Notes under the pieces: model-generated
Databases searched by the model: none
The model's input: only the letters and a program-made list of their open reading frames with translations
What the model was told of the DNA's origin: nothing
In this document: positions 53,564-64,000 of the stretch, piece by piece
Layout: the number at the start of each line of letters is the position of its first letter
Numbering within the stretch: position 1 is the first letter of the stretch
Source of the DNA: Plasmodiophora brassicae
Lineage: Eukaryota > Endomyxa: Phytomyxea > Phytomyxea > Plasmodiophorida
Direction of reading: 5' to 3'
Length of the DNA stretch: 64,000 bases
NCBI GenBank assembly: GCA_036867785.1
Contig: CP145420.1
Coordinates: 992,001 to 1,056,000 of the forward strand
Translations under genes and position numbers: made by a program

Positions 53564-53837
53564 TAAAATGAGCGCACCGCGATATCGACTGTGACGACAA
53601 CAACGTAATACTGTTGCATCATTCTATGGTTATCGTCAAATTCCGTATGGAATTTGGTACCGAGATCTAACCTACACGGCTTTGATCCTGAGGGTGCGCG
53701 TCAGTAAAATTTGTGTGGTGTGAGGACTGTCCGGAATAAACCGAGAACCCCGCGACGGACTTCGCCAGTCCGTCAAAGCGTTCGTTGCATCAGCTTGCCT
53801 GATCGTGACATTTTGACGGACTACCTATCCCACCACC

Positions 53838-55098
53838 CTCCTGTCGATCCCGCCTCGGCATCTCCTGCAGAACGTCAAGGCCTCGGTGGTACCTGGTCGA
53901 AGTCCCAGAGTACGTGTCCCGCCGTGCTGTATGCCTCTCAGGCCACCGGTGTTCCCCTGACCGCTTGCTGTCTCTTCCCGTCCGTCCGTGCCGATCTCGC
54001 CTCGGCATCTCCCGCAGAACGTCAAGGCCTCGGTCGTACCTGGTCCAAGTCCCAGAGTGCGTGTCCCGCCGTGCTGTATGCCTCTCAGGCCACCGGTGTT
54101 CCCCTGACCGCTTGCTGTCTCTTCCCGTCCGTCCGTGCCGATCTCGCCTCGGCATCCCCCGCAGAACGTCAAGGCCTCGGTCGTACCTGGTCCAAGTCCC
54201 AGAGTGCGTGTCCCGCCGTGCTGTATGCCTCTCAGGCCACCGGTGTTCCCCTGACCGCTTGCTGTCTCTTCCCGTCCGTCCGTGCCGATCTCGCCTCGGC
54301 ATCCCCCGCAGAACGTCAAGGCCTCGGTCGTACCTGGTCCAAGTCCCAGAGTGCGTGTCCCGCCGTGCTGTATGCCTCTCAGGCCACCGGTGTTCCCCTG
54401 ACCGCTTGCTGTCTCTTCCCGCCCGTCCGTCCGTCCGTGCCGATCTCGCCTCGGCATCCCCCGCAGAACGTCAAGGCCTCGGTCGTACCTGGTCCAAGTC
54501 CCAGAGTGCGTGTCCCGCCGTGCTGTATGCCTCTCAGGCCACCGGTGTTCCCCTGACCGCTTGCTGTCTCTTCCCGCCCGTCCGTCCGTCCGTGCCGATC
54601 TCGCCTCGGCATCCCCCGCAAAACGTCAAGGCCTCGGTCGTACCTGGTCCAAGTCCCAGAGTGCGTGTCCCGCCGTGCTGTATGCCTCTCAGGCCACCGG
54701 TGTTCCCCTGACCGCTTGCTGTCTCTTCCCACCCGTCCGTCCGTCCGTGCCGATCTCGTCTCGGCATCCCCCGCAGAACGTCAAGGCCTTGGTCGTACCT
54801 GGTCCAAGTCCCAGAGTACGTGTCCCGCCGTGCTGTATGCCTCTCAGGCCACCGGTGTTCCCCTGACCACTTGCTGTCTCTTCCCGTCCGTCCGTGCCGA
54901 TCCCGCCTCGGCATCTCCTGCACAACGTCAAGGCCTCGGTCGCAGCTGGTCCAAGTTCCAGAGTGCGCGTGTCCCGCCGTGCTGTTTGCCTCCCAGGCCG
55001 CCGGTGTTTCCCTGACCGCTTGCTGTCTCTACCCGTCCGTCCGTCCGCCAATGTCGATCCCGCCTCGGCATCTCCTGCACAACGTCAAGGCCTCGGTT
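53838..55098. repeat. Minisatellite, about eight units of 147-155 bp
   Basis: Units restart at GTGTCCCGCCGTGCTG (53914, 54061, 54208, 54355, 54510, 54665, 54820, 54969). The first spacings are 147 bp, the next three 155 bp owing to an extra CCGTCCGTC-type stretch, and one is 149 bp. Units are highly similar. Reading frames stay open on both strands only because of the repeat composition; I do not regard them as genes. Confidence 0.9.
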
Positions 55099-55119
55099 GC
55101 GACGTGCTGTCACTAACCA

Positions 55120-55345
55120 AACCTGTTCGTCCGTCTGCCCGCCCGCCCGTCTCTCCGTCCGTCTTCTAATCCGTCCGTCTGCCCGTTCGTCCGTCTGTCC
55201 GTCCGTCTGCCCGTTCGTCCGTCTGTCCGTCCGTCTGCCCGTTCGTCCGTCTGTCCGTCCGTCTGCCCGCCCGTCTGCCTGCTCATCGTTCGTCTGTCCG
55301 TCCGTCTGCCCGCCCGTCTGCCTGCTCATCCGCCTGTCCGTTCGT
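55120..55345. repeat. GTCCGTCTGCCC satellite with 28-bp higher-order unit
   Basis: Runs of CGTC/CTGC/GTTC tetranucleotides arranged in a 28-bp unit (CCGTCCGTCTGCCCGTTCGT plus CCGTCTGT), repeated several times and then degenerating. It lies inside the TRIM-like element, after the minisatellite. Confidence 0.85.
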
Positions 55346-55766
55346 CTGCGACCCATCAGAGGCCATCCGTCTGCCCTTCTATCCCGGACCCGTCAGAGGC
55401 CCATCGCTAGAAGGGGACTATTATGTGAGGACTGTCCGGAATAAACCGAGAACCCCGCGACGGACTTCGCCAGTCCGTCAAAGCGTTCGTTGCATCAGCT
55501 TGCCTGATCGTGACATGTGGACAACGATGACGAACTGGCTGTCCTCGCCTGTTTAGGCAATGGCCAATGACGACGTCGACGAGTCCAAGTGGTATATGTT
55601 ATATGTCGACCGAGTGTACGGGTGTGGAATATGGACGACTCTGGTACGAATGCATGACGTGTAATTTCCTGTCATGACGAACGTCGTGATTGCGTCAGGC
55701 GGCAAGGTATGCCGAACGAATATAGATAGGCCTGTGCGAATCGAAGTGGCAACAGCCGCCCGATGT

Positions 55767-58700
55767 TTAGTTCACGTTCATCGCGCCCAATGTAAGCGCG
55801 TCACTGTCCGTCGAGTCCGATTCGGTGAGGGCACCCTGACCGAACTTATCCCTCGCAACAACTCGTCTTCGTCCTTTGGGGACGTTCGGCGACTTCTTGG
55901 AACGCGATGATGCTGGGTCGAATGGATACGGGGTGTACAAGTACTGGGGTTGGGCGAACGCGGCCGACGATGACGACAGCCCTGGCAGGAACAGATCCGG
56001 ATGCGGTGCGACGTTGCGTATATTGGGCAGAACGCTGGTGCTTGAGCCCAGTTGAACCATGGGCGATGGTGGCCGTTTCCAACAGCGCACTACAACGACC
56101 AAGATGATGAGGAACAGTAAGCATATCGCGGTAAACGCAATTGTCAGGAGACTGGAGAAAGCGAAAGACGACGGCTGCGCGTTCTGCCTCTCGTGATCCA
56201 GGGAGCGACTGACCTGGCGGCGCGCAGCTGTGGTGGATACACCCAGAGAAAACGTTGCCCGACCGCGAGATCGGTCAAGCGACGGTACCATGTCCGGGGA
56301 ACCGGCCAATGACGATCTTGAGTGTGCACTCAGCGTTCTCCGTCCTGGTGTGGACTCATGCGAACCCACGCTGCCGCCCTGACCGTGACCGGTCGAAGGT
56401 CGCCCCTTCGGCAACGTCGCTGTGGTCGCCGGCTTAGGCACGTTTTGAATCGGCGGTGTCGACGTCTTTGTTGTCGTCGGCCCAGGGATGCCGACAATGG
56501 CCTGTATCGCACTGTGCAGCAATGTGAAATTCATCGTGTCGCTATCCAGGCCGTCAATGGCGAATCCGCCCAGGGCCATGGATTTAACGTACGCCGCCTT
56601 GGCCACAATCGCAGCCCGATTTTCGTACGAGATCACAACGTGTCCGGTTGCATTGACCAGGAACGGCACTTGGCTGACCGCGTCCCAATGGTCCACCCAG
56701 GCGCCTTGGTTTACCTGCACGAGGGCCACGATGTCTCGGTAGCGATAGTGCCCACTGTCGTCCGTTGCCCCTGTCGCGTATCCTTGTCCGGTCGATGAGA
56801 ACACGCCCGGGTAGAACGACGTCCCTGAGACGGAACCCAGCAACTGCCAGGCGACACCATAGACAGGGACACCCAGCACCAGTTTGCAACGCGGTACTCC
56901 AAGGTCTAGCAGCTGGACAATGCTGGCGTCGATCGAAAACGGCGCATGCGAATCGATGTTGAAGTGCAACGGGTTCAAATGCGCTGGAACGGGCGACCAG
57001 TTCCCCCTGCAGCGCATGGATCAGGACACACCCCATATGGATCAGTTTGTCGACGCGCGCCAGCGGCGTACCACAGCCACTCGTTCTTGTACTCGATGAA
57101 GTCGACGTGCGGTGCGATGCTGGGCACGTCGTACATCAAGTACGTGTCGGCGTAGGCGACGGGCGTGATGGTCAGCGTCAGCAGCGCGCCCGGCGGCATT
57201 CGTGTCCTGAAGAGCTGAAGGAGAACGGGCAACTGGGTCCGATCCGTGCGCTGGTGCGGATCGTTGTTGTAATTCGCCGCGATGACGGGACTATCTGTCC
57301 AGACGCGACATGAGCGGACAGGAGGGGGCATTGCACGGGCAACGCAGATGAATCTGGTCGCCCGGCCGACAAACGTACTCCAGTTGATGTTGAGGCCGTC
57401 AAACGCGTACCGTTGCATCATGGCAACGCACGAAGACACGAAGGCGGTTTGGCGAGCAGGGTCCGACAGCAGCGAGCTGAACATGATGTCGGGGCCCAAC
57501 TGGAGGATCGTCTTCAGATGCGGGTACTTCAGTTTCAGACGTCGTAGCTGATTGAAGTTGCCATGGTACAGGTCGTTGGTGTCGTCGCCGAGGGCGTTCG
57601 CTCCGAACACCACCTCGACGTCGTATGCCGATGAGCCGAAAGCGCACTGCCAGGACGAGTTGACGATTGCCGCCTCGTAGATGATGTGCGTCATCAGCGA
57701 GCCGTCGATGCCAGCGACAGGCAGAACCAAATGCTTGTGACCCGTGTACCGCCCCACGATCCGGGTGGCCGTCTGCAACGCTGGTGCGCTCGATCGGTTG
57801 CTGCTGAGCGGTGCACACGCCTCGGCGGGTTGCCGTTCCCAATTCGGGGTGATGCCGCCTGACGGTGCTAACGCTGCCTGGCCCGTGCAGGGCGCAGCAC
57901 GTTTGAGCGCCGCCTGCATCGCCGTCACGATATCGAACGCAGGGGTATCCCCGCTGAGGTCCATGAACCGCACGCCACCGAGGTTGTTATCGGCGATGTA
58001 GGTGGCCTTGGCGGCGGCACTCTCGGCGGTCTCGATGGGCATCCAGACCTGCGTGACCGGGCTGTACAGAACGCTGGCGGAACTCTGCGAGTCCCACACG
58101 ACCTGGAACGACGCCGACGCGTTCGCGGCGAGGCGCGCGGCATCGCGGTACCGGAACTTGTCGCTATCGGTGGCCCCTGTCGAATACGCCGTGCCGCTCG
58201 TGAACAATGCCGGGAACGATGCGGCGACCGGTGCGGACGTCTTCCAGGCCGGATACGATAAAGGAACGCCGACGATGAGTTTGCATGGAGGCACACCGGC
58301 CGCCAGGGCCCGCGAGACCAGGGCGTCGACCGTCGCTGAGCATGGCGACGCCAGGTTGTGGTACAGGTTCGCGTAATGCGCTGTCGACGACGACCAGGGC
58401 GCCCACAGAGCGAACGTGCTGTCGACATGGATCCAGTCGGCGTAGTCGGCGATGCCCGCCAGGTCGTACATGGGGAACAGCGTCGCGGCGGTGTACTGGA
58501 CCATCGCCGTCAGCAGCAGGCCCGGGTCCTGCCGCTTGAACTCAGCGAGTAGCAGCGGCAGGTTCGCTTTGTCCGCGGGGCTGTGCACGTTCGACGCGGC
58601 GCCCCACATCACGGGGTACACTGCAGAGACAGCACGCACTTTGTCAGCTGCGGACTTGGCGCATTCGCGGGCGCCCTGACAGTATCCATACCCCACTGAA

Positions 58701-59214
58701 GTTCGACGCCGTCGAACCCGAAGTACCGGGCCAGTTGCGTGCAGGACGAGGCCAGCAGGCGACGGCCGTCAGCGCTGGACGCGATCACGCTGAGGTTCGT
58801 CGAGTGGGACCAACCGCCTACCGAGATCAGCGTGCGCAGGCGGCCGACGTTGCCCGGCTTCTGCTTGATGAGGTGCAGCTGGTAGAAGTTGCCTTTGAAC
58901 GGCGTTGCGTTCGTGTCGTCGCCGAGTGTGTTCGGACCGAATGCGCGCTGTGTGTCGAGCCCGCTGTCGCCGACGACGCAGCGGCCGTCGACGATGCTGA
59001 ACGCGTCGTAGACGATCTCGGTCAACAGGGTGCCGTTAATACCGGATATGGGGAGCACATCGGTCTTGTAACTGTAAACGTATCCGATTATGTGTGTGGT
59101 AGCGCCTGGTCCCGCTGATGATCGCGAACAGTTCATGCATGGCTGCGGTGCCGCCAGGAACCTTGGCGCAGCGTACACGACGATGTAGACCAGCAGCAGA
59201 GCACTCCACTTCAT
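55767..59214 (-). CDS. Membrane-anchored protein with two GH18 domains, catalytically dead
   Basis: ATG at 59214 starts a signal peptide (MKWSALLLVYIVVYAAPRFL). GH18 domain 1: HIIGYVYSYKTDVLPISGIN, LRTLISVGGWSHSTNL, FDGVELQW, then YPVMWGAASNVHSP and CKLIVGVPLSYPAWKT. Domain 2: RIVGRYTGHKHLVLPVAGID, FDGLNINWS, and CKLVLGVPVYGVAWQLLGSV. Chitinases need DxxDxDxE here (FDGIDIDWE); domain 1 and domain 2 both lack the terminal Glu and the inner Asp residues, so neither should hydrolyse chitin. After a Ser/Thr/Pro-rich stalk comes a membrane helix (LLTIAFTAICLLFLIILVVV) and a cytosolic tail. Three or more short introns lie between 57080 and 58720. The likely role is carbohydrate binding at the surface (chi-lectin-like). 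Confidence 0.82.
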
Positions 59215-59657
59215 TTCAAGGACCTTGGTACAGAAAAGCGATCGTAGCCTCGTCAGCATATTACCTAAAGGCGGGTGGGCGTACAGAGTTCTCTATCGAC
59301 ACCTGACAAAGGCCGCCTAGATCGGAGATCGCCATCTCATTTCGATTAGAGCCGTCCTGTTACAAAGCAGGCCACGTCGATGAAGGCATTCGCAACTGAA
59401 CAACTGGAAACTGGTGCTGGCCCGGCAGACGCCCTGGGCACCGGCGATCTCAATGAAACCCATCCGAACGCTGCCATCCAGCCGCTTCTATTGACTCCCC
59501 TATTGCGACGCCCTTCGGGAGCAGATACCGGGGCAGCCAGCACGTTGCCGGGTGCGTTCCATCCAGGTTTGTGCGTGAATTCGGACCCGCCGCCCAGCAG
59601 GTATAGAATGGGGGGCTTCCCAGTTGCCGTTCACCAAATTTGGGGGGTCCAGACAGG

Positions 59658-60747
59658 ATGTCGGCTCGGAAGGTGCAGGTCGTGCAGAAGATCCTGGACG
59701 ATGTGTACGGGCCGTACACGGGGCCGGGGTGGCGTCCGGCAGCGTTCTCAGGGCGCAGCCGGCGGTACCTGTGGAGCGACGCGTTCGGCGTCTGCAACTA
59801 TATCTCGATGCATTACGCGGCGGGGTCCAAGGACCAGCAGTACCTCGACCAGGCGGACGCCGTCATTGACGACGTCCACGAAACGCTCGGGTGCTACCGC
59901 GGCAAGGACAAGAAGCGTCTGGGGGCGGCGACCGACGAGCACCCGTTGCTCGGCGGGTTGCGAATCGGCAAGGAGGACCCGGACGACGACGGGCAGTACT
60001 TCCACTACCTGACCAAGTGGATGTTCGCGTTGAATCGCATGAAGATCGCCAGGGACGACGACAAGTACAACCGGTGGGCGATCGAGCTCGCCGAATCCGT
60101 TCACAGCAAGTTCGTCCGCGTCGAGGGAGGTCGCCCGAGGATGTTCTGGAAGCTGTCCGTCGACCTGTCCTGCCCGATGACCTGGTCGGAGGGCAACCTC
60201 GACCCGTTCGATGGGTACGTCACCTACAGGCTCCTGCTGGAACAGTCCCGAAACGCCATGGCGCTTCAGGTCAGGAGCCTGACACGTCAGACGACACCCC
60301 TACCTTTAGCCTGACGTTTGTTTGTGCCCCAATCAGCAAGAGATTTCGGAGATGAAGGCCATGGTGGCACGCAAGTACATGGTGTACTCGAGCAGCGACG
60401 AGTTGGATCTGGGCGAAGCGCTGTGGCTGTGTTCCTGGTTCCCGGACGACAACTGGGCGCAGGTGGTCGCCCACAAGAGCATCGCCTGCATTGACGAGCT
60501 GTACGCCGAGGGGCGCCTGGCACGTTCGCAAGCGACCCGGTTGATGTTCCGGGAGATGGGCCTCACCATGGGCATGCGTTGCGCCATCAACCTGAACGCC
60601 CACGATAAATGGCGCGCTCGCGTGGACCAGTTGCACGACTTCTGGGAGGACAAGTTGTACACGCGCGATCGCGATATCAGCCCGCTCATGTACGCCAGCA
60701 GCGTCCTCCCAATCGTCTTCGAGCCGAACCGCGGGTACTTCCTCTGA
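59658..60747 (+). CDS. Unidentified alpha-rich (toroid-like) protein, two exons
   Basis: ATG at 59658 (MSARKVQVVQKILDDVYGPY). Exon 1 reads WSDAFGVCNYISMHYAAGSK, DQADAVIDDVHETLGCYRG, YFHYLTKWMFALNRMKIA and WAIELAESVHSKFVRV, then DLDPFDGYVTYRLL-like sequence. A 76-nt intron (GTCAGG...AATCAG) leads to exon 2 (QEISEMKAMVARKYMVYSSS, DLGEALWLCSWFPDDNW, MFREMGLTMGMRCAINL). Repeated helix pairs with conserved Trp/Tyr/Asp suggest an (alpha/alpha)6-barrel of the six-hairpin glycosidase type, but I cannot assign a family. About 338 residues. It is divergent from the GH18 gene with 440 bp between starts. Confidence 0.6.
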
Positions 60748-60844
60748 ACTGACCTAATGAACAACAGCGTAGACCCACGTGATTGCATTGGGGAACGTAT
60801 TTAGATCAAGCGTGCAGAGCGCGGGGCTCGGGCAAGGGCATCGT

Positions 60845-62143
60845 CTACTTCTTCGGCGCCGGCGGCGATTTCTCACCGGACGGCTTCGTATCGGATGATT
60901 CGTTCGGTTTCGCCTCGCCCTTCTCGCCGTCGCTCGACCCTTCGCCTGCGTCCGACTTGCCCGGCGATCCATTGCGGTCCTTGGATTTGGCTTCCAGAGC
61001 CTCCTTGTTCCTCAGCTTGTTGTTGATCAGATCGTGCAAAGCGACAATGGACCTGATCACCGACGACAAATACACGACCTGCAATATGGGCATGAGAACC
61101 CATACCGATCACGTAACTTCAAGATCGCTTACCATGAGTTCATCGTTGCTCTTGACGGCAAATGCCTTGACGAGCTCTTCAACGCGCAAGTTGGGCGACA
61201 GGTTGAAGATGTCCTGGATGTGGTACAGGATTTGGTAATTGGGCGGCAGCTTGCCGTCAACGACGTTTTTCAGGTACGCAACCATCTCCTTGATGTGCGC
61301 TTCGAGGACCTTTAACGAGTTTCCTATTCCAGGAAGCACGTTCAGCATTTGCCATCACATACGACCATCAGCAGCGGCAAACGTTTATGCGCAATCTGGT
61401 TGGAAAGCGTTCCGACAGTGGTGTCCCGAATGTCCCGTAGCAGGTGTTCAACACCGATCTCTTCTGCCTCAAGAGCGCCAATCTCGGACGGTATGTGCAC
61501 GAACGTTTGGCGGTACTCGCTGCGCTTCTCGGCTGGCCACAGGTCGTCAGTATGCGAATTGACAGGCGCACGTTTAAACGTGACCTACCGGGGGATTCAA
61601 CGGAGCAGTACGCCTTGGTCGGGATGGTCGAATCGTGTTGGGGATGAACGTCGATTATGACCAAGACCGGGTTCGAATGGTACTTTCGAAACACTTCGTT
61701 GATCTCAAGGTCAGCAGGACGGATCTTCGGCCCCGTGCTGTACCAACCGACAACCTTTTCGCGAACTGAGGCGCAAGCGCCGTTTAGATTCGGCGTCCTC
61801 CAAGTCGGTTCGCGAACCGCGTCTTACTGTTGACTTTGCGGAACATGGCGTACATCTTCTCATGATAGATGTGATCCAGGAACCAGACGTTGGGATCCTT
61901 CGGATCCTCCTCGAACGGGATCGCATACGTGTTCGTGATATCGATCTTGCCCTTATGCGTGGTCCCCAGCAGCACGCCAACGACGCGCTTGTTCGTGTCT
62001 GCCCAGGGTTCAGCCACAGCGCCGCACGACGCCTGGCACACGTTCACCCCACCTAGCGCAACGCGGTTGTAATGGTCCACGGTCGACAGCAGCACCAGCG
62101 GGTGGACAACGACCAGGTCCGGCAGCGGCGCGGGTCCCGACAT
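60845..62143 (-). CDS. PSMD7: 26S proteasome non-ATPase subunit 7 (Rpn8)
   Basis: An MPN-domain scaffold subunit of the proteasome lid that pairs with Rpn11. ATG at 62143 ([20 protein letters not shown]). An intron near 61990-62065 (GTGGGG...GGGCAG) restores [18 protein letters not shown]. Next: [55 protein letters not shown] and [10 protein letters not shown]. The MPN domain lacks the JAMM zinc ligands, as expected for Rpn8. The C-terminal helices ([35 protein letters not shown]) and, after another intron, [20 protein letters not shown] match the lid helical bundle. It ends in a Lys/Glu/Ser-rich tail. Several more introns of about 50-60 nt. Appears complete. Confidence 0.92.
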
Positions 62144-62329
62144 TCTCCCCAACCACGAGGAACGAAATGATCCTCAAAGTCCGATCGCTTTTCGCCATAA
62201 TCGCCATCGGCGTTTTTGGGTTTTGCTGCCGCCGTGCGTTTCTTTTTTTTGGTGCGATCTGGGTGTGCATTTCCCGACGACAAGTTTGTGGTAGCGCGCG
62301 GGGGCTGCCATTTGCCAAATGCCTCGGTG
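62144..62329. promoter_or_regulatory. Bidirectional promoter region between PSMD7 and C2CD3
   Basis: Only 186 bp separate the two start codons, which are read in opposite directions. The stretch includes a T-rich run near 62240 (TTTCTTTTTTTTG). It is inferred to drive both genes; no specific site is identified. Confidence 0.4.
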
Positions 62330-64000
62330 ATGGCGACGTCACTGGCAGCGTCAGCGGCGACGTTGCTGTCGTTGCCGCCGCGGGTCCGTGGCGACGTGCA
62401 GGGCTGTGCGAACGTATCGATCGGGAGGATCGCGTGGGCGCCGGCGACCCCGTCGTTCACGACACCGGCGCGTGCCGCCATCCGGTTCGGCGATCGTGCG
62501 TTCCTCCGTTGCTAGACGCCGGGGTTAACAACCCTGACAGGTTGTTATGGTGGGGTGAACATGGCCGTGGGACTTGGCTAATGGAGGGCGAACACGCTTC
62601 GTTCATCATACGCTGCGCGCGAGCTGACATGATCGGTTCGTGCCCGTGGATCGCGTTAGGCGTATTCTAATTCTCCATTCTTCAGCGTATTTGAACGACA
62701 TGCAGACGATGGTCCTGGATATCCATGATGGTCATGATGGGCGTTCCATCGCCGAGTCGACCGTGGATCTGTCCCTCATGGTCTCGGACGTTCTTGAAGC
62801 GTCGCTGCCTGTTATTTCCAAGGCATCCGCTGTTGTTGGGTACCTTTCGTTTCGTCTTGATGTCTCCTTCTCCGATGCCCCGTCGACACAGTTGTCTGAT
62901 CCCGGTCCCATCAAACTTCTGACGGCATCGGATCCATCGTCACTGAATTCCCTGAAATCGTTTGATGATCGAAGCAAACCTGGCGAGTATGCTAAGCCTA
63001 CTAAGGCTCCCGGCAATCTGCAGATTGCGACATCCCCCGCGCCTCTTGCAGAAAATGTTCCTGGGGCTCAGAAGGCCCAGATGAGGCCGAGCTCGAAACC
63101 TCAGGCTACCGTTAAGGGGCGCCGTCCACAGCATCGCAAGGATGGCAATTCCGCCTTACAAAAGGAAAATATTGCCAGATTGCTTGCGCGTGGTCGGATG
63201 CTTCGAGAGCGTCTTGAGTCTGCCGCCATTGAGGCGCCCGCATCGACCTCCATCCTTGTCAATGCCCTCAACGAAGCTCAGCCCTCTTCCGATGACGACG
63301 CCGACGTTTTGTTCGCGAAGCTGTTCTTTGAACCGAACGGCTCCGAGGCTGTCGAAGCAGAGCGTCAGAAGAAGAAGCTGGCGCAAGCCGAGCTCAGGCG
63401 GGCCAAGGACCTTGAAGCGAAACGGCAAGAAGCAGCAGCTGCCGTTGCTGCCGCCGCAGCCTCGGAGGCCAAACAATCTTCTACGTTCGACGTTACGCTG
63501 GCCACATTGCATCTGGACAGCGCCGAATTCCCCGCGCCACACATCGTCGCGATCCGCGTCGATTTCGAAGTTTCCGGTGGTCAGATTGGGGGGCGAGGCT
63601 CTGCCGTCGTCGCCGTAGGCCGTCGTGGACAGTCCGTGTTTACAGTGGGCCATAAGGCGTCCTTCACGTTTCCGGCGTCTGTCAGCAAAAGCAAGATGCG
63701 GTTCTCGGTCCACGTGGACGGCCCTCGTGGTCGCCGACGAACGGTATCAGGTTCGTGCAATTTGTTCACAGCTGCCCAGACCGTCGTGGTTAACCTCAAC
63801 GAGCGAGGGAGAAAAGTTGGAGATTTAGAGCTTGTTATACTACGTTCCAGTCCAGAGTTGACGCCCGGATCCCCGATGCCTTGTACCAAGACTCCCGGGC
63901 ACTTCGCTGACGCTTCGCAATCGGATAGAGACAATGCTTCCATTCCTCGGTCTTCGATATCCCCGGGTGTCACTCCTTCTGGTCCACCGCTGTCATTCTC
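62330..64000 (+). CDS. C2CD3: Centriolar C2-domain protein C2CD3 (5' part, runs off window)
   Basis: A centriole distal-end protein needed for distal appendages and ciliogenesis. ATG at 62330 (MATSLAASAATLLSLPPRVR). The N-terminal C2CD3 domain needs two introns. The first, about 57 nt (GTTCGG...CTGACAG), gives AAIR|LLWWGEHGRGTW, matching VRVRWWGETSDGTL. The second (GTTCGT...TCTTCAG) gives FIIRCARADMI|AYLNDMQTM, matching YAIRCGPKQFTSYLTDM. The long exon from about 62690 continues VVGYLSFRLDVSFSD, a Ser/Pro-rich linker, a Lys/Ala/Glu coiled segment (QKKKLAQAELRRAKDLEAKR) and a second C2-like domain (LATLHLDSAEFPAPHIVAIR, TVVVNLNERGRKVGDLELVI). It is still open at base 64000, so the 3' part is missing here. 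Confidence 0.82.

Larger units (their letters stand above)
53719..55515. mobile_element. TRIM-like LTR element (non-coding), LTRs of 92 bp
   Basis: Direct terminal repeats at 53719-53810 and 55424-55515 look identical, begin TGTGAGG and end GTGACA, and are flanked by a 5-bp target duplication (TGTGG at 53714-53718 and 55516-55520). Each LTR holds a perfect 8-bp stem hairpin (GACGGACT...AGTCCGTC). A purine-rich AGAAGGGGA tract lies about 10 bp before the 3' repeat. The interior has no coding region and is almost wholly minisatellite. It matches terminal-repeat retrotransposons in miniature. Identical ends suggest a young insertion; the element looks whole for its non-autonomous type. Confidence 0.75.

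Noticed and set aside
53711-54711. Long frames on both strands through the minisatellite
   Set aside because: They exist because the unit lacks stops in several frames. Unit lengths of 147 and 155 bp shift frame between sections, and there is no start or domain.
62053-62481. Lys-rich minus-strand frame overlapping the PSMD7 start
   Set aside because: It lies opposite the C2CD3 first exons, overlaps PSMD7 in another phase and shows no domain. The KKKKR run is the complement of a T-rich tract.
1-64000. tRNA, rRNA, CRISPR or bacterial-type operons
   Set aside because: None seen by eye. Introns and eukaryote-specific genes throughout rule out a bacterial source; short RNA genes could still be missed without a covariance search.

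Overview
The window is nuclear DNA of a GC-rich, gene-dense unicellular eukaryote, probably a heterotrophic flagellate. About 30 genes sit on both strands with short spacers. Most are split by introns of roughly 42-75 nt, many with GTACG-type donors and a CTGAC/CTAAC-like tract just before the acceptor. The gene set is eukaryotic housekeeping: 90S pre-rRNA factor PWP2, H/ACA assembly factor NAF1, proteasome subunit Rpn8/PSMD7, TFIID TAF7, NELF-A, NF-YB, complex I NDUFS4 and diphosphoinositol kinase PPIP5K. An axonemal dynein p28 light chain and a centriolar C2CD3 homologue show that the organism builds cilia. NELF-A limits the candidate lineages but I cannot name the species.

Layout. 0-6 kb: tripeptidyl-peptidase I (sedolisin), a coiled-coil IQ protein and an unidentified gene. 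6-14 kb: PWP2, a small coiled-coil protein, NF-YB, a mid-SUN-domain protein and NDUFS4. 14-21.9 kb: a rubrerythrin-like protein, kynureninase, PPIP5K and TAF7. 22-30.3 kb: several unidentified genes, the p28 light chain, a possible myristoylated protein, a RING-like/C2H2 zinc-finger protein and NAF1.

30.9-43.3 kb is unlike the rest. It holds three large inverted repeats (arms about 0.4-0.8 kb), a 2-3 kb direct duplication (32.2-35.2 and 41.2-43.3 kb) carrying a RING-H2 gene and a possible glycosyltransferase, and a detached partial copy of the 3' end of the neighbouring ion-channel gene. Two ordinary genes, an unidentified one and an aquaporin, lie inside it.

43.4-64 kb: a very large cyclic-nucleotide-gated-type channel with two six-helix repeats and two cNMP-binding domains in one chain, NELF-A, a stretch with SUMO-interaction-like repeats, an intronless Trf4-type nucleotidyltransferase with a hydrophobic leader, a non-coding LTR-like (TRIM-type) element full of minisatellite, a membrane-anchored tandem GH18 protein lacking the catalytic residues, an unidentified alpha-rich protein, Rpn8, and the start of C2CD3, which runs off the window. 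Several genes form tight head-to-head pairs (rubrerythrin/kynureninase, Rpn8/C2CD3, peptidase/IQ protein). No operon-like functional grouping is evident. All multi-exon readings are by eye, and splice sites need transcript support.
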